Positions 7,334 through 14,214 of a stretch of DNA of 19,339 nucleotides are shown here, one piece after another. The position numbers and the translations under genes were made by a program. How positions within the stretch are numbered: the stretch's first letter is position 1; the number at the start of each line of letters is the position of its first letter. The notes below the pieces were generated by a model. It ran no database searches. It worked only from the letters and a program-made list of their open reading frames with translations, and was not told the origin of the DNA. The stretch comes from Hyphomicrobiales bacterium (GTDB taxonomy: Bacteria > Pseudomonadota > Alphaproteobacteria > Rhizobiales > Xanthobacteraceae), in assembly GCA_017304505.1 (NCBI GenBank), contig JAFKKQ010000245.1:1-19339 (forward strand), written 5' to 3'.

Positions 7334-8179
7334 ATGCATTGGACACTCAATCGGATCGGGCGGTCGATCGCCCGTTATCTCGAACGCCCCGAAGCCGGCT
7401 ACGAACCGTTCACACCCAGCGACCCAGGCGCATTGCGCACGGTGCTGCGCCCCGGCGACGTGCTGCTGGTGGAGGGCAACAATCATATTTCCGGCGTCAT
7501 CAAGTATCTGACGCAATCCACCTGGTCGCATGCGGCGCTCTATGTCGGCCCGATCGGCGAACGCACCGCCGCCGATGGCGAGCCGCTGGTGCTGGTCGAA
7601 GCGAACCTCGGCCAGGGCGTCGTCGGCGCGCCGCTGTCGAAGTATCGCGATTTCCACACCCGCATCTGCCGGCCCGTCGGGCTAACCGAGGACGATTGCG
7701 CGCGCGTGTGCACCTTCGCCGCCGAACGCATCGGCTTCGATTACGACGTGAAAAACATCTTCGATCTCTTGCGCTATCTGTTTCCGCTGCCGGTACCGCA
7801 GCGTTTCCGCCGACGCATGATCGCGCTCGGCTCCGGCGACCCGACGCGCATCATCTGCTCGGCGCTGATCGCGCAGGCGTTCGAGCACGTGCGCTATCCG
7901 ATCCTGCCGAAGATCACTCATCTGGAAAGCGAAACGGCGCGGCGCGACATCCTCGAAATCCGCCACTCGTCGCTTTATGCGCCGCGCGACTTCGATATCT
8001 CGCCTTACTTCCAGCTTGTGAAGCCGACGGTGGAGGCAGGCTTCGACTATCGCCGATTGTCCTGGGCCGACCGGCCGGAAACGTTCGAGCCGATTGTCAT
8101 GGCGCCGGAAACCGGCGACTGCAGACTCGAGGCCGCCGACATCGGCGCGCCGCCGCAACCGGCGATCCCGGCACGCTGA
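7334..8179 (+). CDS. YiiX/YebB-like NlpC/P60-superfamily cysteine hydrolase
   Basis: A 281-residue protein of the permuted papain-like YiiX/YaeF group (PF05708). The motif order fits: LRPGDVLLVEGNNHISGVIKYLTQS, then WSHAALYVG with His66, then a long insert and RIICSALIAQAF with Cys175 as the probable nucleophile. Members are proposed to cleave amide or ester bonds in peptidoglycan or lipids; the substrate of this one is unknown. There is no signal peptide, so it is probably cytosolic or membrane-associated. The C-terminal 60 residues, after the catalytic core, look less ordered. ATG 7334 has a GGAGGGGA site at 7317-7324. The frame is open far upstream, but that stretch is antisense to the amine oxidase gene and shows no family similarity. 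It is followed after 57 bp by the EI24-like gene on the same strand, so they may form a pair. Confidence 0.85.
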   Translation: MHWTLNRIGRSIARYLERPEAGYEPFTPSDPGALRTVLRPGDVLLVEGNNHISGVIKYLTQSTWSHAALYVGPIGERTAADGEPLVLVEANLGQGVVGAPLSKYRDFHTRICRPVGLTEDDCARVCTFAAERIGFDYDVKNIFDLLRYLFPLPVPQRFRRRMIALGSGDPTRIICSALIAQAFEHVRYPILPKITHLESETARRDILEIRHSSLYAPRDFDISPYFQLVKPTVEAGFDYRRLSWADRPETFEPIVMAPETGDCRLEAADIGAPPQPAIPAR

Positions 8180-8236
8180 AAGGCTTGCTCAACGGCGTTC
8201 GCCAACCTACCTCTGCCGAATTGCGTGGAGGAGCCG

Positions 8237-8965
8237 ATGTTCGAGGCCGCCGTCAAGGCGCTGACCCAGATGGTGTCGCCGCCGTTCCGCCATGTGCTGT
8301 TCAAATCGATCGGCCTGGCGCTGGTGATGATCGTCCTGATCGGCGTTGGGCTCAACCACGTGTTCTCATGGATCGCCGCCAGCGGCACGACCTGGGCCGA
8401 AGCCACCACCGGCGGCCACACCGCATGGCAGATCGTTGCCTGGGTGCTGTCGTTTGCGGCCACGCTCGGCATCATCACCGGCGCGGTGTTCCTGATGCCG
8501 GCGGTGACCGCCTTCGTCGGCAGCTTCTTCGTCGACGAGATCGCCGACGAGGTCGAGCACGAACACTATCCGGCCGAAAAGCCGGGGCAGGCGCTGCCGC
8601 TCTGGCTCGCGCTCATTGAAGGCATCAAGACCGCGCTGCTCACCATCGTGGTCTACCTGGTCACGCTGCCGTTTTTGTTCGTCGCCGGCGCGGGCCTCTT
8701 CATCCTGTTCTTCGCCAACGCCTACCTGCTCGGCCGCGAATATTTCCTGCTCGCGGCAATGCGGTTCCGCTCGCCGGAGGAAGCACGCGCGTTGCGCAAG
8801 TCGCACCACACCCAGGTGTTTCTCGCCGGCATGCTGATCGCGCTGTTCGTGTCGATCCCGATCGTCAACCTCGCCACGCCGCTGTTCGCGATGGCGCTGA
8901 TGGTCCACATGCACAAGCGGCTGTCGCCGCAGCGCGTGGAATTGATCGAGCCGAAGCGGGCTTAA
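8237..8965 (+). CDS. EI24/CysZ-like integral membrane protein
   Basis: A 242-residue inner-membrane protein of the EI24 family (PF07264), which includes the sulfate permease CysZ. Hydrophobic segments are seen at about 22-46, 64-98, 130-165 and 195-225, with the characteristic helix-breaking prolines (FLMPAV, TLPFLF, SIPIVNLATPLFA). The motif GREYFLLAAMRF followed by the amphipathic EEARALRKSH is typical of the family. Sulfate transport is possible, but no cysteine biosynthesis genes are nearby, so I do not assign cysZ. ATG 8237 is preferred over an in-frame GTG at 8225 because GGAGGAG at 8227-8233 is well placed for it. Its stop is 14 bp from the stop of the convergent nth gene. Confidence 0.85.
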   Translation: MFEAAVKALTQMVSPPFRHVLFKSIGLALVMIVLIGVGLNHVFSWIAASGTTWAEATTGGHTAWQIVAWVLSFAATLGIITGAVFLMPAVTAFVGSFFVDEIADEVEHEHYPAEKPGQALPLWLALIEGIKTALLTIVVYLVTLPFLFVAGAGLFILFFANAYLLGREYFLLAAMRFRSPEEARALRKSHHTQVFLAGMLIALFVSIPIVNLATPLFAMALMVHMHKRLSPQRVELIEPKRA

Positions 8966-8979
8966 AAGAGCGGGCGCGC

Positions 8980-9828
8980 CTAAGCCGCCACCGTCTTGCC
9001 CGGCCACTTGCACAGGTCGGCGATAATGCATCGCTCGCACAATGGCCGCCGCGCGAGGCAGGTGTAACGCCCGTGCAGGATCAGCCAGTGGTGGGCGTGC
9101 AGCATGTACGCCTCGGGGATCACCTCGAGAAGCTTCAATTCGACCGCCAGCGGATCCTTGCCGGGCGCCAGCCCGGTGCGGTTGCCGATGCGGAAGATGT
9201 GCGTGTCCACCGCCATCGTCGGCTGGCCGAAGGCGATGTTGAGCACGACATTCGCCGTCTTGCGACCGACGCCGGGCAACGCCTGCAACTCCTCGCGCGT
9301 GCCGGGCACCTTGCCTCCGTGTTCGGCCACGAGCTTTTCCGACAGCGCGATGACGTTCTTCGCCTTGGTGCGATAGAGCCCGATGGTCTTGATCAAATCG
9401 CGCACGCGCTCTTCACCCAGCGCCGCCATCTTCTGCGGCGTGTCGGCGAGCGCGAACAGAGCGGGCGTCGCCTTGTTGACGCCGGCGTCGGTCGCCTGCG
9501 CCGAGAGCACAACGGCCACGAGGAGCGTGAACGGATTGATGTGATGCAGCTCGCCCTTGGGTTCCGGCATCGCCTGCTGGAACCGGCGGAACGCCTCCTC
9601 GACTTCGGCTTTGGTCCAGGGTGCGGTTGTGCCCCGCAGCGCCTTGCGATCGGCCTGGGCCCTGACCCGGGCGGCCTCGGGCGTTGCCTTGGCCGCCTGG
9701 CCCGAACGGGCCGCCTTTACGGCCTCTGCCGTGCGGCGTTGCCCCACCGGTTTTTTCGGCGATTTTCGCGGCAATCGCTTTGAGGTTTTTTTTGACGGCT
9801 CGGTCTTGAGCCCTGCTTTCTTGGCCAT
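8980..9828 (-). CDS. nth: Endonuclease III, with long basic N-terminal extension
   Basis: A bifunctional DNA glycosylase/AP lyase that removes oxidised pyrimidines in base-excision repair. The core (residues about 71-282) follows the E. coli enzyme closely: LLVAVVLSAQATDAGVNKAT, the helix-hairpin-helix LPGVGRKTANVV with catalytic Lys190, and VDTHIFRIGNR with catalytic Asp208. Cys257, 264, 267 and 273 form the C-X6-C-X2-C-X5-C iron-sulfur cluster. About 70 extra N-terminal residues are Lys/Arg/Ala-rich and probably disordered, making this 282 residues against 211 in E. coli. The ATG at 9828 is preceded by AGGA and gives MAKKAGLKTE. The frame stays open upstream to 10458, but only as a shadow of the DUF2244 gene. 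The 5' coding region contains an A8 tract. It is divergent from the DUF2244 gene, with start codons only about 24 bp apart. Confidence 0.96.
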   Translation of the reverse strand: MAKKAGLKTEPSKKTSKRLPRKSPKKPVGQRRTAEAVKAARSGQAAKATPEAARVRAQADRKALRGTTAPWTKAEVEEAFRRFQQAMPEPKGELHHINPFTLLVAVVLSAQATDAGVNKATPALFALADTPQKMAALGEERVRDLIKTIGLYRTKAKNVIALSEKLVAEHGGKVPGTREELQALPGVGRKTANVVLNIAFGQPTMAVDTHIFRIGNRTGLAPGKDPLAVELKLLEVIPEAYMLHAHHWLILHGRYTCLARRPLCERCIIADLCKWPGKTVAA

Positions 9829-9836
9829 GGCGGTCC

Positions 9837-9842
9837 TATAAT
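9837..9842 (+). promoter_or_regulatory. Perfect TATAAT -10 element of the DUF2244 gene
   Basis: TATAAT at 9837-9842 includes the first two bases of an in-frame ATG at 9841. Transcription would therefore start near 9849-9853, leaving the ATG at 9853 with little or no leader. I see no good -35 box at 16-18 bp spacing (TGCTTT at 9814-9819), so promoter strength is uncertain. Confidence 0.45.
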
Positions 9843-9852
9843 GCGTGACACC

Positions 9853-10377
9853 ATGAGCACAGAGAACCTTTCCGACAACGCCCACGACGGCGAACCCACG
9901 CTTTTTTCGGCGATCATCACGCCGCACCGCTCGCTGTCGCGCACCGGCTTCCTGCTGGTCATGGCCTTGGTCGGCACCGTCAGCTTCGGGGCGGGGACGG
10001 TCTTCTTCCTGCTCGGCGCCTGGCCGGTGATCGGCTTCATGGGGCTCGACGTGCTGCTGATCTACTGGGCGTTTCGCGTCAACTATCGCGCCGCCAGCGC
10101 CTTCGAGGAGATCAGGGTCACGCCCTCCGAACTTCGGGTCCGCCGCGTCAGTCATCGGGGCCAGATCGCGGAATGGACATTCAACCCGGTGTGGACTCGG
10201 CTCGACCGCGAGACCCACGAGGACTACGGCCTGCTCCGGCTGTTCCTGGTCTCGCGCGGGGACAAGCTTCCGGTCGCGGGTTTCCTGTCGCCAAAAGAAA
10301 GAGAAAGCTTCGCCGCGGCGTTGGCGGCGGCGCTCGGCGAGGCCAAACGAGGCCCGACGCGTGCGGTCCTCACATAG
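9853..10377 (+). CDS. DUF2244 domain-containing membrane protein
   Basis: A 174-residue inner-membrane protein of the DUF2244 family (PF10003), widespread in alphaproteobacteria and of unknown function. A polar N-terminus leads to FSAIITPHRSLSRTGF, the family signature. Two transmembrane helices follow at about 32-53 and 56-76, then a conserved soluble domain (FRVNYRAASAFEEIRVTPSELRVRR, then DRETHEDYGLLRLFL and LSPKERESFAAAL). ATG 9841 is also in frame, but it overlaps the TATAAT element and neither start has a Shine-Dalgarno sequence, so I favour 9853 with near-leaderless translation. It is divergent from nth, and 59 bp separate it from the Ada-like gene downstream on the same strand. Confidence 0.85.
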   Translation: MSTENLSDNAHDGEPTLFSAIITPHRSLSRTGFLLVMALVGTVSFGAGTVFFLLGAWPVIGFMGLDVLLIYWAFRVNYRAASAFEEIRVTPSELRVRRVSHRGQIAEWTFNPVWTRLDRETHEDYGLLRLFLVSRGDKLPVAGFLSPKERESFAAALAAALGEAKRGPTRAVLT

Positions 10378-10436
10378 CACGACATCAGAAACCGGGTGGG
10401 ACGGGCGCAATCCACGGTCTAGATGGAGAGCCAACG

Positions 10437-11342
10437 ATGGAGACTCCCATGCTCTCACCTGACCGGATGCCCGATGTTCCGACGTCGCTCGCGCCGCTCT
10501 CCAGCGCCGCCGCCGACTATGATGTCGTTCGCCGCGCCATCGCTCACATCAAGGGCAACTGGCGCACCCAGCCCGAGGTCGAGGAGATCGCCGAAGCCTC
10601 GGGCGTCACGCCGACCGAGCTGCACCACCTGTTCCGTCGCTGGGCCGGACTCACGCCGAAAGCCTTTCTTCAAGCGTTGACGCTCGACAGCGCGCGGCAG
10701 CTTCTCCGCAACTCCGCAAGCGTGCTCGACGCGACTTACGAGGTCGGGCTGTCGGGCCCCGGCCGGCTGCACGATCTGTTCGTTACCCACGAGGCGATGT
10801 CGCCCGGCGAATGGAAATCCGGCGGCGACGGCCTGACGGTGTATTACGGTTTTCACCCGTCGCTGTTCGGCACCGCGCTGGTGATGGCGACGGATCGCGG
10901 GCTCTGCGGCCTCGCCTTTGCCGACCTGGGCAAGGAGCGCCCCGCGCTGGTCGATATGCGCCGGCGCTGGCCGCGGGCGAAGATCGTCGAGGACAGCGCG
11001 CGCACTGCGCCGCTCGCCGCACGCATCTTCGATCGCAAGCTTTGGCGGGCCGACCGGCCGCTGCGCGTGGTGCTGATCGGCACCGACTTCGAGGTGCGCG
11101 TCTGGGAAACGCTCATGCGCATCCCGATGGGCCGCGCCATCACCTACTCCGATCTTGCCGGCACCATCGGCAAGCCAAGTGCCGCGCGCGCGGTGGGCGC
11201 CGCGGTCGGCAAGAACCCGATTTCGTTCGTGGTGCCCTGCCACCGCGTGGTCGGCAAATCGGGCGAGCTGACCGGCTATCACTGGGGCCTGACCCGCAAG
11301 CGCGCCATGCTCGGCTGGGAGGCCGGCGCGGTCGCCACCTGA
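10437..11342 (+). CDS. Bifunctional AraC-type HTH / methylated-DNA-protein-cysteine S-methyltransferase (Ada-like)
   Basis: A 301-residue repair protein that takes alkyl groups from O6-alkylguanine in a suicidal reaction. Residues about 27-127 form an AraC-type HTH region (EVEEIAEASGVTPTELHHLFRRW, then SVLDATYEVGLSGPGRLHDLF). Residues about 132-220 are the Ogt N-terminal ribonuclease-like part, and 218-300 the alkyltransferase domain. The latter has MGRAITYSDLAGTIGKP, the arginine-finger ARAVGAAVGKNP and the active site PCHRVVG with Cys268. Compared with E. coli Ada (354 residues), the N-terminal zinc/phosphotriester domain with its methyl-sensing cysteines is missing, so the classic Ada switch cannot operate here. 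ATG 10437 has GGAGAG at 10425-10430. The gene lies near nth, suggesting a small DNA-repair neighbourhood. It may still be a regulator through an unknown signal. Confidence 0.93.
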   Translation: METPMLSPDRMPDVPTSLAPLSSAAADYDVVRRAIAHIKGNWRTQPEVEEIAEASGVTPTELHHLFRRWAGLTPKAFLQALTLDSARQLLRNSASVLDATYEVGLSGPGRLHDLFVTHEAMSPGEWKSGGDGLTVYYGFHPSLFGTALVMATDRGLCGLAFADLGKERPALVDMRRRWPRAKIVEDSARTAPLAARIFDRKLWRADRPLRVVLIGTDFEVRVWETLMRIPMGRAITYSDLAGTIGKPSAARAVGAAVGKNPISFVVPCHRVVGKSGELTGYHWGLTRKRAMLGWEAGAVAT

Positions 11343-11380
11343 CGTCGTGCCGTTGACGCCGGGAGCATGAAGGCCCAAAA

Positions 11381-11406
11381 CCCTCGCAAAATCGACAATG
11401 CGAGGG
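11381..11406 (+). promoter_or_regulatory. Hairpin that masks the gpmI Shine-Dalgarno sequence
   Basis: CCCTCGCA (11381-11388) is perfectly complementary to TGCGAGGG (11399-11406) around a 10-nt A-rich loop (AAATCGACAA). The 3' arm contains GAGGG (11402-11406), the only good ribosome site for the gpmI ATG at 11414. When folded, the stem would hide it. Possible translational control, or simply a dyad operator in DNA. Confidence 0.55.
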
Positions 11407-11413
11407 ACTTTCC

Positions 11414-12937
11414 ATGCAGAAACGCCGCCCGGTGATGCTGGTCGTGCTCGACGGCTGGGGCTGGCGCGAGGACTCCGCCGACAACGCCGTCCGCCAGGCC
11501 AAGACGCCGACCTTCGACCGCCTCTGGGCCAATGGCCCACACGCCTTCCTGCGCACCTCCGGCAAGGATGTCGGCCTGCCGGACGGTCAGATGGGGAACT
11601 CCGAGGTCGGCCACCTCAATATCGGCGCGGGGCGCGTGGTGATGCAGGACCTGCCGCGCATCGGCGACGCCATCGCGTCGGGCGAGATCAAGAAAGCGCC
11701 GGCGCTCACCGGGCTGATCGACAAGCTCAAGGCGAGCGGCGGCACCTGCCACCTGATCGGCCTGGTCTCGCCCGGCGGCGTGCATTCGCACCAGGACCAC
11801 GGCGCGGCACTGGCGAAGATTCTCGACGACGCCGGTGTCCCCGTGGTCGCACATGCCATCACCGATGGGCGCGACACGCCTCCGCAGTCGGCCGCGGACG
11901 ATCTGAAAAAATTCACCGCGGCGCTGCCGAAGTCCGTGCCGGTCGCAACCGTGATCGGCCGCTACTACGCGATGGATCGCGACAAGCGCTGGGATCGCGT
12001 GAGCAAGGCCTATAGCGCCATCGTCGAGGCCGAAGGCGCGAAGTTTCCCGATCCGCAGGCCGCCATCGCCGACGCTTATTCAAACAAGAAATTCGACGAA
12101 TTCATCGTGCCGGCCGTGATCGGCGACTATCGCGGCATCAAGGACGGCGACGGCGTGCTGTGCTTCAACTTCCGCGCCGACCGTGTGCGCGAGATTCTCG
12201 GCGCGATGCTCGATCCGAAGTTCTCAGGCTTCCCGCGCAAGCGCACCGTCAAATTTGCCGCCGCCGTCGGCATGACGGAATACAGCGACGAACTGAACAC
12301 GATGATGCGGGCGATCTTCCCACCGCAAACGCTGCCGAACATCCTGGGCGAGGTCGCCGCCAACGCCGGCCGCACGCAATTGCGCATGGCGGAGACGGAG
12401 AAGTATCCGCACGTCACCTACTTCCTCAACGGCGGACGCGAGGAGCCCTACAAGGGCGAAGACCGCATCATGGTGCCCTCGCCCAAGGTCGCGACCTACG
12501 ACCTGCAGCCGGAGATGTCGGCACCAGAGTTGACCGCGAAAGCGGTCGAAGCCATCGACTCCGGTAAGTACGACCTGATCGTGCTCAATTTCGCCAACCC
12601 GGACATGGTCGGCCACACCGGCAGCCTGCCCGCCGCGATCAAGGCGGTGGAAACGGTGGACGCCGGGCTCGGCAAGATCGTGGACGCGATCACGCGCGCG
12701 GGCGGTGCGCTGCTTGCCACCGCCGACCACGGCAATTGCGAAATGATGCGCGACCCGGCGACCGGTGGCCCGCACACCGCCCACACCACCAATCCGGTGC
12801 CGGTGCTGCTCACCGGCGGCGGCGGCGCCAAGCTCGCGGACGGACGGCTCGCCGACCTCGCGCCGACCTTGCTGGAACTGATGGACCTGCCGAAGCCCAA
12901 GGAGATGACCGGCGCGTCGCTGCTGCGCAAGGGCTAG
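11414..12937 (+). CDS. gpmI: 2,3-bisphosphoglycerate-independent phosphoglycerate mutase
   Basis: This glycolytic/gluconeogenic enzyme interconverts 3- and 2-phosphoglycerate in the cytosol, using two manganese ions and no bisphosphoglycerate cofactor. The 507 residues are the normal length. The N-terminal metal site is in LVVLDGWGWRE, and the phosphorylated serine is Ser63 in MGNSEVGHLNIGAGR. The inserted transferase domain carries SPGGVHSHQDH, AITDGRDTPP and IGRYYAMDRDKRWDR. The alkaline-phosphatase-like half ends with NFANPDMVGHTG and ATADHGNCEMM, which hold the remaining metal ligands. The start ATG at 11414 has GAGGG seven bases upstream, inside a hairpin. It lies 71 bp after the Ada-like gene and converges on dapB with a 41-bp gap in which I see no terminator. 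Confidence 0.97.
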   Translation: MQKRRPVMLVVLDGWGWREDSADNAVRQAKTPTFDRLWANGPHAFLRTSGKDVGLPDGQMGNSEVGHLNIGAGRVVMQDLPRIGDAIASGEIKKAPALTGLIDKLKASGGTCHLIGLVSPGGVHSHQDHGAALAKILDDAGVPVVAHAITDGRDTPPQSAADDLKKFTAALPKSVPVATVIGRYYAMDRDKRWDRVSKAYSAIVEAEGAKFPDPQAAIADAYSNKKFDEFIVPAVIGDYRGIKDGDGVLCFNFRADRVREILGAMLDPKFSGFPRKRTVKFAAAVGMTEYSDELNTMMRAIFPPQTLPNILGEVAANAGRTQLRMAETEKYPHVTYFLNGGREEPYKGEDRIMVPSPKVATYDLQPEMSAPELTAKAVEAIDSGKYDLIVLNFANPDMVGHTGSLPAAIKAVETVDAGLGKIVDAITRAGGALLATADHGNCEMMRDPATGGPHTAHTTNPVPVLLTGGGGAKLADGRLADLAPTLLELMDLPKPKEMTGASLLRKG

Positions 12938-12978
12938 AATATTCGCCCGGCGTTGAAGAAAACAAAAGCAAGGCCGCG

Positions 12979-13794
12979 CTAAAAATCCTTCAGCCCGAGC
13001 ACATCCATCATCGAGTAAAGCCCCGGCTTCTGGCCACGCGCCCAAAGCGCGGCATGCATCGCGCCGCGGGCGAAGATCATGCGGTCCTCGGCGCGGTGCG
13101 TCAGCTCGATGCGCTCGGAGGGGCCGGCGAAGATGACGCTGTGCTCGCCCACAACCGTGCCGCCGCGCAACGACGCGAAGCCGATGTCGCCTTGCTTGCG
13201 CGCGCCGGTCTCGCCGTCGCGGCCGCGCTCCGAATGCGTCGCGAGGTCGATGCCGCGCCCTTCCGCCGCCGCGCGGCCGAACATCAGCGCGGTGCCCGAC
13301 GGCGCGTCGATCTTCTTGTTGTGATGCATCTCGAAAATCTCGATGTCGAACGACGGGTCGAGCGTCTTTGCCACGCGCCGCGTCAGCGCCGCCAAAAGAT
13401 TGACGCCGAGACTCATGTTGCCGGACTTCACGATGGTCGCGCGCCTGGCCGCTTCGGCGATCAGCTTCTCCTCGCTGTCCCCCAGCCCCGTGGTACCGAT
13501 GATATGAACGAGACCGTGGCGGGCCGTCAGCTCGGCCAGCACCAGGGTCGCGGCCGGGACGGTAAAGTCGACCAGACCATCGGCATCGGCGAACAGCGGC
13601 GCGGGGTCCGACACAACGGTGATGCCGCACTGGCCAAGACCGGCCAGTTCGCCGGCGTCGCGGCCGATGATCGCCGAGCCCGGCGCATCGAAAGCGCCGG
13701 CCAGGACAATCCCTTCGGCGTCGATGATCGCCTTGACCAGGGTGCGGCCCATGCGCCCGCCGGCGCCGGCCACGATCAACCGCAAATCGGACAT
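12979..13794 (-). CDS. dapB: 4-hydroxy-tetrahydrodipicolinate reductase
   Basis: A cytosolic enzyme of the diaminopimelate/lysine pathway that reduces 4-hydroxy-tetrahydrodipicolinate with NAD(P)H. The 271 residues match the family. The nucleotide-binding GAGGRMGR is at residues 10-17, and VDFTVP and GTTGL mark the end of the Rossmann domain. [10 protein letters not shown] precedes the catalytic segment [16 protein letters not shown] (His157-His158, Lys160-Lys161). The C-terminal domain has [17 protein letters not shown] and a closing [17 protein letters not shown] 13794 begins exactly at the conserved start, with a modest GGGAG site upstream. It is downstream of the pyrF-DUF1330 pair on the same strand, but 120 bp of repeats separate them, so co-transcription is uncertain. 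Confidence 0.97.
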   Translation of the reverse strand: MSDLRLIVAGAGGRMGRTLVKAIIDAEGIVLAGAFDAPGSAIIGRDAGELAGLGQCGITVVSDPAPLFADADGLVDFTVPAATLVLAELTARHGLVHIIGTTGLGDSEEKLIAEAARRATIVKSGNMSLGVNLLAALTRRVAKTLDPSFDIEIFEMHHNKKIDAPSGTALMFGRAAAEGRGIDLATHSERGRDGETGARKQGDIGFASLRGGTVVGEHSVIFAGPSERIELTHRAEDRMIFARGAMHAALWARGQKPGLYSMMDVLGLKDF

Positions 13795-13819
13795 GAAACC
13801 ACTCCCGCTCTGGCCGGAT

Positions 13820-13844
13820 TCTGATTCAACTGCGTTGAATCAGA
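13820..13844. repeat. Perfect 11-bp-stem palindrome upstream of dapB
   Basis: TCTGATTCAAC (13820-13830) pairs perfectly with GTTGAATCAGA (13834-13844) around a 3-nt loop. A pyrimidine-rich TCTTATCTTTTT follows on the plus strand, but both flanking genes run on the minus strand, where no T-run follows. It is therefore more likely part of a mobile palindromic repeat than a dedicated terminator. Confidence 0.75.
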
Positions 13845-13866
13845 CTCGCCTCTTATCTTTTTGATG

Positions 13867-13915
13867 GAGCATGACCCTATCCGAAAACCGGTTCCCACTT
13901 TTCGGCATCATGCTC
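13867..13915. repeat. Rhizobiales dispersed palindromic element
   Basis: Outer inverted ends GAGCATGA (13867-13874) and TCATGCTC (13908-13915) enclose inner arms CCGAAAA (13881-13887) and TTTTCGG (13899-13905) around ACCGGTTCCCAC-type wording. By recollection this is one of the most abundant intergenic repeats in Bradyrhizobium, Mesorhizobium and relatives. Its last base is the first of the three bases holding the DUF1330 stop codon. Confidence 0.8.
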
Positions 13916-14214
13916 TACGGCGCCTCGCTGCCTTCGACGATGATCAAATCCGTGACTGCATTCGCCTGACGGACCTTCAGGATCGCTTGATACTCCGGCG
14001 AGCGGTAGCAGGCCACGGCGGTGGCGTAGTCCGGAAACTCGATCACCACGTTGCGCGGCCGGCTTTCGCCTTCAGCACATTCGAACGCACCGCCGCGCAC
14101 GATAAAGCGTGCGCCGTATTTCTCGATGATCGCGGGAACGGCGGCGGAATAGGACCGATAGCCCGTCTCGCCGTTCACATCGACGCGCGCGATCCAGTAG
14201 GCTTTGTTGCTCAT
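13915..14214 (-). CDS. DUF1330 domain-containing protein
   Basis: A 99-residue protein of the DUF1330 family (PF07045), a small ferredoxin-like dimeric barrel with unknown function. Family wording is clear: [11 protein letters not shown] near the start, [24 protein letters not shown], then [21 protein letters not shown], ending with ADLIIVEG-type residues (VTDLIIVEG). Its ATG (14212-14214) overlaps the pyrF stop (14211-14213) as ATGA, so translation is probably coupled to pyrF. The stop codon abuts a dispersed palindrome, which may serve as the 3' end of the message. Whether it aids pyrimidine synthesis is unknown; the coupling only shows shared expression. Confidence 0.92.
   Translation of the reverse strand: MSNKAYWIARVDVNGETGYRSYSAAVPAIIEKYGARFIVRGGAFECAEGESRPRNVVIEFPDYATAVACYRSPEYQAILKVRQANAVTDLIIVEGSEAP

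Noticed and set aside
5842..8619. Very long plus-strand open frame (925 codons) antisense to the amine oxidase gene and running through the YiiX-like and EI24-like genes
   Set aside because: It has Arg/His/Ala-rich shadow composition and no domain wording, and three well-supported genes cover the same DNA in other frames. High GC explains the lack of stops.
7334..8965. YiiX-like hydrolase plus EI24-like protein as a new two-gene system
   Set aside because: They are merely adjacent, 57 bp apart, each belongs to a widespread family, and nothing in the sequence shows a joint function.
9829..10458. Upstream extension of the nth frame to 10458, which would make a ~490-residue protein
   Set aside because: The extra residues are antisense to the DUF2244 gene and match nothing. 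ATG 9828 with AGGA gives a family-like protein.
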